Below, piece by piece: positions 47,210 through 55,689 of a stretch of 64,000 bases of DNA (position 1 is its first letter; each line of letters opens with the position of its first letter). Source of the stretch: Montanilutibacter psychrotolerans (GTDB lineage Bacteria; Pseudomonadota; Gammaproteobacteria; Xanthomonadales; Xanthomonadaceae). The stretch covers positions 1 to 64,000 of the forward strand of contig NZ_RIBS01000009.1 of assembly GCF_003719825.1 (NCBI RefSeq). Reading direction: 5' to 3'. The translations under genes and the position numbers were made by a program. Below the pieces are notes generated by a model, which did not search any database, was not told the DNA's origin, and was given only the letters and a program-made list of their open reading frames with translations.

Positions 47210-47303
47210 GCGGACGCGTCCGCCGGACAGCCCGGTCGGCGCCGCGGACAGTGCCCGGACGTCGCGCGGACGGCCCGGACAACGCGCCCAGATGAGGGCG
47301 GAC
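47210..47303 (-). promoter_or_regulatory. Phased SCGGAC hexamers, candidate enhancer of the sigma-54 promoter
   Basis: GCGGAC or CCGGAC begins at 47210, 47223, 47244, 47255, 47266, 47275 and 47298. Successive starts are 13, 21, 11, 11, 9 and 23 bases apart, close to one or two helix turns. The first copy belongs to a perfect palindrome GCGGACGCGTCCGC (47210-47223). The array lies 60-150 bases upstream of the sigma-54 promoter, where an NtrC-type activator would bind. It also lies upstream of glmS on the other strand. Confidence 0.5.
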
Positions 47304-47354
47304 ACGGTGACCGGGCGCCAGAGTCCGCGTGGCCGGGCGCGAGGATCGACGCGG

Positions 47355-47360
47355 TAGAAT
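47355..47360 (+). promoter_or_regulatory. Putative -10 element of glmS
   Basis: TAGAAT lies 34 bases upstream of the glmS ATG. No convincing -35 element is present at the usual distance, so confidence is limited. Confidence 0.4.
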
Positions 47361-47393
47361 GGCCCTCCCCAGCAAACACGGAAGCCCCCATCC

Positions 47394-49223
<1,830 letters not shown>

Positions 49224-49258
49224 GCCAGAAGCCCGGATAGTCCAATCAAACCCCGACG

Positions 49259-49287
49259 ACCCCGCCTTCATCGGCGGGGTTTTCGTT
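49259..49287 (+). terminator. Terminator of glmS
   Basis: An 8-bp stem ACCCCGCC / GGCGGGGT with loop TTCATC is followed by TTTCGTTT, 36 bases after the glmS stop. Confidence 0.85.
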
Positions 49288-49345
49288 TGGTGGGCGGCGG
49301 TTGTATAACCGGACCCGACGTCCGTCGATCAGGTGGTTGTCGGCA

Positions 49346-50068
49346 ATGGAAACTTGGCAGCCCGTGACGCAAGACGAACTCGAGTCGCTCATTACGACTC
49401 AGCTCGCCGATTGCTCGCTTGAGCAGCAGCAACTCTTTGAGCGCTGCAAGGTCGCGCCACGCCTCGTCCAAATCGATCGGGGCGGAAACGTCGAGAGTGT
49501 GTATGTAGTGGCTCAGGCCGGCCGCCTAGTGATGTACTACGAGGACGTCGAGGAGGGCTTCAACATTTCCCCGCTATCACCCGGTGGCGCGCTCACGTCG
49601 CCTGGCCACGAGCAGTGGGATCTGCGTGATGCGTTCAGGCACTTGGTTGCGGCCGAGCATTCATCCAATCCGAAGTCGCCTCGCGAGCGTCAGCCACCAA
49701 TGCAGGTCAATCGCATGCCAAGTCCCCAATACTTGATCGCTCACGCATGCTTTGACTGCCGCAAGAGCTTCAAGGTTGCGCCGCGTCCTGAGCGCGAGGC
49801 GGTTTGTCCCAACTGTGGCGGCCAACTACACGAGATGGGGCGCTCGTTCAAAGCTCCGTCGGCTGCAGACGCCGAGCAGTGGGCCAAGGTGCAAGCTCTG
49901 TACAACGCGGGTTTCCGATTCTTCAGCTATCGCAGCGTCTCGGGGCCGCCCCTGCCGGAAAGGCTCTCGGAAGTTGAGGCGTTCATCCGTGACAACCCGG
50001 CGCATCCACTCCGCGTGGCGGCACCCAACGAATCAGTCGAGCCGAAGCCGCTTGGCGGCTCGGCTTGA
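49346..50068 (+). CDS. Cassette protein with central zinc ribbon and attC-encoded tail
   Basis: I do not recognise this 240-residue protein as a named family. The N-terminal half is a mixed domain (VTQDELESLITTQLADCSLEQ, VESVYVVAQAGRLVMYYEDVEEGFNIS). A zinc ribbon follows near residues 134-160 (ACFDCRKSF...AVCPNCGGQL), then YNAGFRFFSYRSVSGPPLPERL. The last residues EPKPLGGSA are encoded by the stem of the downstream attC site. No signal peptide is seen. I chose ATG 49346; a GTTGTCG box just upstream may be the cassette boundary. It is the first gene of the second cassette cluster, after the glmS terminator. Composition is less GC-rich than glmS. Confidence 0.7.
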   Translation: METWQPVTQDELESLITTQLADCSLEQQQLFERCKVAPRLVQIDRGGNVESVYVVAQAGRLVMYYEDVEEGFNISPLSPGGALTSPGHEQWDLRDAFRHLVAAEHSSNPKSPRERQPPMQVNRMPSPQYLIAHACFDCRKSFKVAPRPEREAVCPNCGGQLHEMGRSFKAPSAADAEQWAKVQALYNAGFRFFSYRSVSGPPLPERLSEVEAFIRDNPAHPLRVAAPNESVEPKPLGGSA

Positions 50069-50082
50069 TTCAGGCGCTTGGC
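50023..50082 (+). repeat. attC site 1 of second cassette cluster
   Basis: The element begins ACCCAAC (RYYYAAC exact, 50023-50029) and ends at a degenerate core GCTTGGC (50076-50082). The middle GAGCCGAAGCCGCTTGGCGG / CTCGGCTTGATTCAGGC is nearly identical to the sites of the 7-9.5 kb cluster read in their own orientation. The stop codon of the upstream gene lies within it. Confidence 0.85.
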
Positions 50083-50086
50083 CTTC

Positions 50087-50194
50087 ATGACCGAGAACAT
50101 TGTCGATCTGGAAAAGAGACTCCTGGCTGCAGCTCTTTTCGAGCTTCGGTGCTTCTTGCCCCACACATCGACCCCGTCGGACCGTCCTCACTGA
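50087..50194 (+). CDS. 35-residue cassette ORF, probably remnant
   Basis: Between two attC sites the only plus-strand frame from an ATG encodes MTENIVDLEKRLLAAALFEL and fifteen more residues. The ATG lies just after the core site, where cassette genes start. The product is too short to assign, and the cassette may be a decayed remnant of a longer gene. Confidence 0.35.
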   Translation: MTENIVDLEKRLLAAALFELRCFLPHTSTPSDRPH

Positions 50195-50197
50195 GGC

Positions 50198-50255
50198 TTA
50201 GCCATTCGTCCACGCCGAAGCCGCTTGGCGGCTCGGCCTAGTTCAGGCATCAGGA
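50198..50255 (+). repeat. attC site 2 of second cassette cluster
   Basis: The stem part GCCGAAGCCGCTTGGCGG / CTCGGCCTAGTTCAGGC is shared with the other sites, but both core boxes are degenerate (TTAGCCA at the left, ATCAGGA at the right). It may be inactive. Confidence 0.7.
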
Positions 50256-50259
50256 CCCA

Positions 50260-50718
50260 ATGTCATCCATGCACCTGGAGACACACGTGCGCATCGTGAC
50301 CTTGCTCAGCGCAGTCCTACTGCTGGCGGGCTGCACCAACGACGTTCTTGACGCGGACTACCCGACCACCTCTGACGCCGTGGCGGACGGGGCTATTGAA
50401 CGCGGCTGGATTCCCGTGTGGGTTCCTTCAACCGCGACGGGCCTGCGAGAGGTTCACAGCGTAGACAACAATCAGAGCGCGCTCGCGTTCTCTCTTCCCC
50501 AGACTGGATGGCGCCCGCCGGCACCGTGTCGCCCCGCCTCGGGAGGCGAGTCCCCTGAGCCGGCCATTGACCGCCCATGGATTCCTGCATCGCAGAACCT
50601 GGCAGCGTCATACGATTTCTACAGCTGCCCGTCGGGTCTCCCAGCACCTATGCTCGAGGTCGTGGCAGTGCAGCGTGGCGGGCGGCATGTTCTTCACTGG
50701 CGAGCGTTTTCCCGCTGA
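50260..50718 (+). CDS. Putative lipoprotein in cassette
   Basis: The 152-residue protein has a short charged start, a hydrophobic stretch and a good lipobox LLLAGC with the lipidated Cys near residue 25. The mature part has IERGWIPVWVPSTATGLREVHSVDNNQSALAF, a motif I have seen in small hypothetical lipoproteins but cannot name, then ASYDFYSCPSGLPAPMLEVVAVQ with a Cys that might pair with an earlier one. It would be anchored in the cell envelope. Function is unknown. An internal ATG at 50272 is a possible start. Confidence 0.65.
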   Translation: MSSMHLETHVRIVTLLSAVLLLAGCTNDVLDADYPTTSDAVADGAIERGWIPVWVPSTATGLREVHSVDNNQSALAFSLPQTGWRPPAPCRPASGGESPEPAIDRPWIPASQNLAASYDFYSCPSGLPAPMLEVVAVQRGGRHVLHWRAFSR

Positions 50719-50831
50719 CAAATCTTGCGAGCCGATGCCGCTTCGCTACTTGGTTCATCGGTTTGGTAACGCGTCGTTTGGTCAGGTCCCGGTCGTCGCG
50801 TTGCGGCGCCGGCTCAATTCAGGCGTTGAGC
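50717..50831 (+). repeat. attC site 3 of second cassette cluster (long form)
   Basis: The right end has the exact core GTTGAGC (50825-50831) preceded by GGCTCAATTCAGGC as in the other sites. The left half GCGAGCCGATGCCGCTTCGC lies about 80 bases earlier, so the spacer is longer, giving roughly 115 bases in all. The left boundary is uncertain. Confidence 0.6.
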
Positions 50832-50835
50832 CACG

Positions 50836-51351
50836 ATGACGGATGCTGCACTCGTCGATGTCATTCGGACTTACAGCCACGCCAACGGTGGCGCCATCGC
50901 GACTGCCGAGAGGGAGCTCTTCAGCCAGCACTGGCTGAAGGATCTGATTCCGCTGTTGGTCCAGGCCTTTCCCAGCATAAAGCGGAGTGCTGGTCGTATC
51001 GCCATACTCGCAAGGCTGCTCCGATCAACCAGAGATTGCCCTGACGTCGTGCCACTCGCGATCGGCGCATTGTCAGACCGCGCGTATCTCGTCCGGGAGC
51101 TTGCTTGTTCCATCCTTGCCTATTCCCTTCGCCGTGACGTGATTCCCAGCCTCCAATCCGTGGTGGAGCGCGGGGATCCAAAAACCTGCGCGGATGCCAT
51201 GGCGGCAATCGACGCGATTGCCCACCAGAACCATCATTACTACGTAGACCGGCAGCACACGGGGCATGCACGCTGGATCGTCAAACCGAGCGAACCAGCC
51301 GAGGGCTCCAACAGTTCACCCAAGCCAAAGCCGCCTGGCGGCTCGGCGTAA
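50836..51351 (+). CDS. Cassette protein with HEAT-like helices and attC-encoded tail
   Basis: The 171-residue protein is helical: LFSQHWLKDLIPLLVQAFPS, RIAILARLLRSTRDCPDVVPLAIGALSDRAYLVRELACSILAYSL and VIPSLQSVVERGDPKTCADAMAAIDAIA. The repeated helix pairs resemble HEAT or PBS-type repeats. I do not recognise a named family. The C-terminal PKPKPPGGSA comes from the attC stem. The ATG at 50836 lies four bases after the core GTTGAGC, exactly where a cassette gene should start. It is cytosolic. Confidence 0.7.
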   Translation: MTDAALVDVIRTYSHANGGAIATAERELFSQHWLKDLIPLLVQAFPSIKRSAGRIAILARLLRSTRDCPDVVPLAIGALSDRAYLVRELACSILAYSLRRDVIPSLQSVVERGDPKTCADAMAAIDAIAHQNHHYYVDRQHTGHARWIVKPSEPAEGSNSSPKPKPPGGSA

Positions 51352-51366
51352 CGTCAGGGGTCAAGC
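51306..51366 (+). repeat. attC site 4 of second cassette cluster
   Basis: CTCCAAC (51306-51312) and GTCAAGC (51360-51366) bound a 61-base element containing AAGCCAAAGCCGCCTGGCGG / CTCGGCGTAACGTCAGG. Both boxes differ by one base from the consensus. The stop codon of the upstream gene lies within the element. Confidence 0.75.
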
Positions 51367-51369
51367 GCC

Positions 51370-51765
51370 ATGCCCGACCGCATCGCAACCTGCAGCTGTG
51401 GAAGGCTCTCTGCCCGGGTCCGCGGGGAGCCCGTCCGTAACTCCATCTGCCACTGCCTTGCATGCCAGCAGCGCACGGGCAGCGTGTTTGCCGCGCAAGT
51501 CAGGTTTCCCGCTGAGGCGGTGACCATTCACGGCCAGAGCAAAGAGCACGTGCGCACGGGCGATAGCGGCAGCACCGCACGATTCCACTTCTGCCCCGAG
51601 TGTGGCTCCACCGTCTTCTACCAACTGGATGCTGCCCCAGGCTTCATCGTAGTACCGATTGGCGCCTTTGCTGATCCAGGCTTTCCTGCGCCGCACGTAT
51701 CGGTTTATGAGGAGCGCAAGCACTCCTGGCTGCTCTTGTCCGACGACATCGAGCACATCGATTGA
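51370..51765 (+). CDS. GFA/CENP-V-type zinc protein (cassette)
   Basis: The 131-residue protein has the zinc-binding pattern of the glutathione-dependent formaldehyde-activating enzyme (GFA) family. CSCGRLSARVRG at the start is followed by CHCLACQQRTGSVFAAQVRFP, then FCPECGSTVFYQLD. The eight or so conserved Cys residues bind two zinc ions. Many GFA-like proteins have no proven enzyme activity. Start ATG 51370 follows the attC core by three bases. It is the last recognisable cassette gene of this cluster; no attC is visible after it. Confidence 0.88.
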   Translation: MPDRIATCSCGRLSARVRGEPVRNSICHCLACQQRTGSVFAAQVRFPAEAVTIHGQSKEHVRTGDSGSTARFHFCPECGSTVFYQLDAAPGFIVVPIGAFADPGFPAPHVSVYEERKHSWLLLSDDIEHID

Positions 51766-51842
51766 GTCGTCTCGCGCGTTCGTTGCCACCGCCCGCGCCA
51801 GGCGGTGCACCCAAGTGCGGAGGTGGGTAGACCGTCGAGCGA

Positions 51843-52394
51843 CTAAAGAACACCAAGCGGCAGATACAGCGTCAGCGAGTCGGGCGCGATGCGCCTAAAC
51901 CCGTAAGCCGTATAGAAGCCCACGGCGCTAGGAAGCGCATCGACGGTGAGTACGCGAACACCAAGGGTTGTGCGCATGTCCAAGGCGCGTTGCACCACTT
52001 CACCAATCAAGTAGTCGCCGAAGCCCTTTCCCTGCTGGCTGGTCGCGACCGCCATGCGGCCCATTCGGACCGCCGGAACGGGGTACCTGGGAAGGCGAGC
52101 GCGGTCCTTTGGCTGTAGATCCGTGAGCTGCAGCTGGGCCGCAGACAGGGCGAAGTACCCAACGATCGGCAACAGCGGGTCGTCCAAGGACATGACGTTC
52201 GACGGTTCAACGACGAAACGCCGCCCGGGCTCGGGCCCGGCTTCGAACGATTCGACCAGGACATGCGTGGTCGCAATGCCGTCCAGTTGGTTCTTTGCCG
52301 CGTGGGCCTTCAGATAGCGGTCGAGCGAATGCTCACCACACGCGAAGCCTTCTATATCGTGCTTGGCGGCATCCAGCCGCTCAATGAAGTGCAC
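51843..52394 (-). CDS. TacT-like GNAT toxin
   Basis: The 183-residue protein is a GNAT acetyltransferase with the pattern of TacT-type toxins, which acetylate the amino group of charged tRNAs and stop translation. It starts IERLDAAKHDIEGFACGEHSLDRYLK, has VGRMAV-type strand 4 (VRMGRMAVATSQQGKGFGDYLI, acetyl-CoA loop QGKGFG near residue 122) and SAVGFYTAYGFRRI with the catalytic Tyr region. It starts three bases after the DUF1778-type antitoxin gene. The two-gene arrangement strongly supports a toxin-antitoxin module. It ends near the end of the cassette cluster. Confidence 0.88.
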   Translation of the reverse strand: MHFIERLDAAKHDIEGFACGEHSLDRYLKAHAAKNQLDGIATTHVLVESFEAGPEPGRRFVVEPSNVMSLDDPLLPIVGYFALSAAQLQLTDLQPKDRARLPRYPVPAVRMGRMAVATSQQGKGFGDYLIGEVVQRALDMRTTLGVRVLTVDALPSAVGFYTAYGFRRIAPDSLTLYLPLGVL

Positions 52395-52397
52395 TCG

Positions 52398-52673
52398 TCA
52401 ACCGCCAGCGCGCGCGAGGGCTTTGGCGAGTTTGGCGTTGGCGCGGAAGGGCGCGTTGAGCGCCTCCATGAATCGGCGCGATTCTTCTGCCGACAGCGCG
52501 ACAGTCGTGTGCTGGGCCACGATGGCGTCGGCCTCGCGCAGCATGACCTCCCGCGCGAAAACCGACGCCTTCTGTCCGCGCAAGGCGGCGGCGGTCTGAA
52601 TCCGGTCCTTCTCGGCGGGGTCCAGCCGGAGGTCGAAACGACCCTTGGTGTGGCTATGATCGCGGGTTTTCAT
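52398..52673 (-). CDS. DUF1778 (TacA-like) antitoxin
   Basis: The 91-residue protein begins with a basic N-terminus, KGRFDLRLDPAEKDRIQTAA (ribbon-helix-helix DNA-binding part), followed by LRGQKASVFAREVMLREAD. Its C-terminal part LSAEESRRFMEALNAPFRANAKLAKALAR is the toxin-neutralising segment of TacA-type antitoxins. It should bind the TacT-like toxin and repress the operon through the palindrome 13 bases upstream of its start. ATG 52673 is the natural start; a long upstream extension is not coding. Confidence 0.88.
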   Translation of the reverse strand: MKTRDHSHTKGRFDLRLDPAEKDRIQTAAALRGQKASVFAREVMLREADAIVAQHTTVALSAEESRRFMEALNAPFRANAKLAKALARAGG

Positions 52674-52685
52674 CGGGCTTCTCCA

Positions 52686-52704
52686 GTACGGCGATTTTCC
52701 GTAC
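52686..52704 (-). promoter_or_regulatory. Operator palindrome of the TacAT module
   Basis: GTACGG-CGATTTT-CCGTAC is a perfect 6-bp inverted repeat, 13 bases upstream of the antitoxin start. Ribbon-helix-helix antitoxins usually autoregulate by binding such sites, so it is a likely operator. Confidence 0.7.
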
Positions 52705-52950
52705 AAAAAGCATCCTGCCACCGCGTTGCGCTGGGCGCAATCACGAGATCCTGAACAGGACGGAACGTGTTCACCAGCGGGCCGGCTTGTCGAGCAGGTG
52801 CCGAAGCAGAAGTAACCGCGGCCTCCGCGTCTTCCAACGGTGCGTGCAACGCATCGCCGGAGTTCCTGCCCGCCGATTTGACCGCAAGAACCGGATCGTC
52901 CCGCCGCGGCCTGCAACCCAGGATGGCGCCTCCACCGGAGGAACGTCCCG

Positions 52951-53592
52951 ATGCACACGCTCTACGATTACCTGCCGTCCCAGAACGGCTACAAGATCCG
53001 CTTGCTGCTGAGCCACCTGGGCCAGGCCTGCCATACGCAGTTCATCAGCATCTTCGAGGGCGACGGTCAGCGGCCGGAGTACCTGTCGATCAATCCCACC
53101 GGCGCGGTGCCCGCGCTGCGCCTGGACGACGGGCGCGTGCTGTCGGAGTCCAACGCGATATTGGGCTATCTCGCTGAAGGCACGCGTTACCTGCCCGAAG
53201 ACCGCTTCGGGCGCGCCAAGGTTGCGCAATGGCTGTCGTTCGAAGCCGACTACGTGCAGGCCACGATCGGCTCGCTGCGGCATTGGGTGATGACCGGCAA
53301 GGCCGATCGGCGGCCGCAGGCGCTGCTGGACATGAAGCGCGCCGGCGGGCGGAAGGCGCTGGAGGTGCTGGATCGCGAGCTGGCTGCGCGACCGTTCCTG
53401 CTGGGCGAGGACTACACGATCGCCGACATGTCGGTGTTCGCGTACGGCCATCGTGCCGACGAGGCGGGTATCGGGATGGAACCCTTCGGCAACGTGCTGG
53501 CGTGGATTGCCCGCGTCCGCGCGCAGCCGGGTTTCCTCGACCGCATCCATCCGTACGCGATCGACCCGCATTCGGCCGGCGAGTTGCCGTAA
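52951..53592 (+). CDS. Glutathione S-transferase
   Basis: The 213-residue protein has the two GST domains: a thioredoxin-like N-terminal part with YDYLPSQNGYKIRLLLSHLG (Ser in the active-site position), NPTGAVPALRLDDGRVLSESNAIL for glutathione binding, and a helical C-terminal part with LLGEDYTIADMSVFAYGHRA. The YTIAD motif is the N-capping box of GSTs. The subgroup resembles bacterial GSTs of unknown substrate. It is divergent from the antitoxin gene. Confidence 0.9.
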   Translation: MHTLYDYLPSQNGYKIRLLLSHLGQACHTQFISIFEGDGQRPEYLSINPTGAVPALRLDDGRVLSESNAILGYLAEGTRYLPEDRFGRAKVAQWLSFEADYVQATIGSLRHWVMTGKADRRPQALLDMKRAGGRKALEVLDRELAARPFLLGEDYTIADMSVFAYGHRADEAGIGMEPFGNVLAWIARVRAQPGFLDRIHPYAIDPHSAGELP

Positions 53593-53697
53593 GCCGCCAT
53601 CGCGCGGGCGAGCGGCACGTGGCGACTCATCCGAACGCCGCGGCGCTGCAGCGTGCGCACCGGCGGCGACGCATGTCGCCGTCGGTGCGGGAGCCGA

Positions 53698-55545
53698 TCA
53701 GTTCTTGGGTGCGTAGCGCATCGTCAGGAACCACTCGCGGCCGGGTTGGCGGTAGTACTCGACCGTCTCGTAATCACGGTCGAACACGTTGGCCAGGCGC
53801 GCCTGCAGCGTCCATGCCGAGCTCAGCGCGATCTCGCCACGCAGGTCGAGCAGGGCGTGTCCGCCGACCCGACGGGTGTTGGCGAAGTCGTCGTAACGCG
53901 CGCCTTCGCCGGCAGCGGTGACACCGAGGCGGACGCTGCCGAACGCGCGGTCGACGTCGATACGCGCGCTGGTGCGCGCACGGCGCGGCAGCTGCTTGCC
54001 CTCGTACGGTGTGGAGCGGTTTTCCGGATCAGCGAAGCTCGCGCTGGCGCTTGCGTCCCACACGCCGAAGCTGGCGTTTGCGGTCAGTTCCGCACCACGA
54101 ACGCGTGCCTCGTTGATGTTGATCGCGCGGAAGGCGATGTCGGTGCCGATCAGGTCTTCCACACGCGTTTCGAACACGTTCAACGCCACGCCGTGGTTGG
54201 CCTTCTGCCACGCCAGCCCGAGCTCGGCGCTGCGCGACTTCTCCGGCGACAGGTCGGGGTTGCCGAATCCGAACGGGTAGTACAGTTCGATGAACGTCGG
54301 TGCCTTGAACGCGGTGCCGTAGCTGGCCGTCACGCGCCAGCCGTCGCCGAACGCGATTCCCCACGCGGCGCTGCCGGTGTTGTGGCCGCCGAACTGGTCG
54401 TTGTCGTCGCGACGCACGCTGGCCTGCAGCGAGTGCGCGCCGAACGTGCCCTGGTACTGCACGAACGCGGCGCGGTTGCTGCGCCCGGTCTCGACGTAGG
54501 CGGTGTCGCTCTCGACCCGGTCACGCAGCCAGTCCAGGCCCACGGTCAGCACCTGGTCGCGAGCCAGCGTGAAGTCACCCTGCAAGGTGGCGCTGTCGCG
54601 ATCGGTGTCGAAGTAGCCGGTGAAGACGTCCCCGATGAAGCTGTCGGAGGCATCGACGTTGCGGCCGGCGCTGAGGCGCACGTCCACGCGGTCGTTCGGG
54701 CGCCAGCGCGCCGAGCCACCGATGACCTGCTGCACGACCTCGGAGCGGTCGGTGAAATCGCCGTCGAAGTCGTTCTCGCCCTCGGCGCGCAGCGCGTGCG
54801 CTTCCAGGGTGAGCTGCTCGTTGAGGTCGATGCCGCCGCGCAGCGACAGCGAGTTGTTGATGTAGCCGTCCAGGTCCTTTTCGGGCGTGGCGGTGCCGCA
54901 GCCGGAGTAGGTGGGGAAGCCGATGCCGCGGCAGGCATCGATGCCTTCGGTGCGACGGAACGCGTAGTCGGCGCCGAACCAGCCGCGCTTGCCGCGACCG
55001 CCGAAGCCCACGTTGTACTCGTGCAGGCCGTTGCTGCCGCCGCCGACGGTGACGCGCGGGGCGTAACCCTGCTGGTCGCGACGCGTGAACACCTGGATCA
55101 CGCCGCCGATGGCGTCGGCGCCATACAGGCTCGAGCGCGGGCCACGCACGATCTCGACGCGGTCGATCATCTCGATCGGCAGGTCCTGGAACGCCGCCAG
55201 GCCGGAGGTCGGCGAACCCACGCGCACGCCATCGATCAGGACCAGCACGTGGTCCGATTCGGTGCCGCGCATGAACATCGTGGTGAGCTTGCCGGCGCCG
55301 CCCTGGTTGGTCTGGCTGATGCCGGCACGGCCGCGCAGCAGGTCGGGCAGCGAGCGGGCCTGGCTGCGTTCGATCTCGACACGGTCGATCACCTCGACCG
55401 GTGCCAGCGCGTCGTTGGCGCTGATCGAGGTGCGGGTCGCGGTGACCACGACCTTGTCGAGCGCGGTGGCATCGTCGTGGTCCTGGGCATGCACGGGCAG
55501 GGCGAGCGCGCAGGCGAGCGCGACGAAAAGAGGGCGGAACTGCAT
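53698..55545 (-). CDS. btuB: TonB-dependent vitamin B12 receptor
   Basis: BtuB takes cobalamin across the outer membrane. The 615-residue protein has a signal peptide (residues 1-20, cut after VHA). A TonB-box-like region LDKVVVTATRTS follows, then a plug domain (SLPDLLRGRAGISQTNQGG, LIDGVRVGSPTSG, RVEIVRGPRSSLYGADAIGGVI) and a 22-strand barrel ending EWFLTMRYAPKN. The overall sequence matches BtuB. A cobalamin riboswitch lies upstream, which strongly supports B12 rather than iron as the substrate. Start ATG 55545 follows TGGAGAA. Confidence 0.93.
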   Translation of the reverse strand: MQFRPLFVALACALALPVHAQDHDDATALDKVVVTATRTSISANDALAPVEVIDRVEIERSQARSLPDLLRGRAGISQTNQGGAGKLTTMFMRGTESDHVLVLIDGVRVGSPTSGLAAFQDLPIEMIDRVEIVRGPRSSLYGADAIGGVIQVFTRRDQQGYAPRVTVGGGSNGLHEYNVGFGGRGKRGWFGADYAFRRTEGIDACRGIGFPTYSGCGTATPEKDLDGYINNSLSLRGGIDLNEQLTLEAHALRAEGENDFDGDFTDRSEVVQQVIGGSARWRPNDRVDVRLSAGRNVDASDSFIGDVFTGYFDTDRDSATLQGDFTLARDQVLTVGLDWLRDRVESDTAYVETGRSNRAAFVQYQGTFGAHSLQASVRRDDNDQFGGHNTGSAAWGIAFGDGWRVTASYGTAFKAPTFIELYYPFGFGNPDLSPEKSRSAELGLAWQKANHGVALNVFETRVEDLIGTDIAFRAININEARVRGAELTANASFGVWDASASASFADPENRSTPYEGKQLPRRARTSARIDVDRAFGSVRLGVTAAGEGARYDDFANTRRVGGHALLDLRGEIALSSAWTLQARLANVFDRDYETVEYYRQPGREWFLTMRYAPKN

Positions 55546-55562
55546 CGGTGGTTCTCCAACGC

Positions 55563-55579
55563 GCACGGTGTTGCCGTGC
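55563..55579 (-). promoter_or_regulatory. Hairpin next to the btuB ribosome-binding site
   Basis: GCACGG and CCGTGC (6 bp, loop of five) lie about 20 bases before the btuB ATG, just upstream of the GGAGAA ribosome-binding site. It may be part of the riboswitch expression platform that controls translation. Confidence 0.45.
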
Positions 55580-55689
55580 CGGATGTTCGGCAAGGTTCGG
55601 AGATCGCGGGGGAGGAACGCAGGGCTGCGCGCACGGCAAACGCCGGCTTACGCCGCCGCAATGCCCTCCGCATCGCAACCAGTCATGCT

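Noticed and set aside
51766-51842. An attC site after the GFA cassette
   Set aside because: I looked for the shared CGGCTCGGCTT stem and RYYYAAC/GTTRRRY boxes and found none, so the end of the cluster is left undefined.
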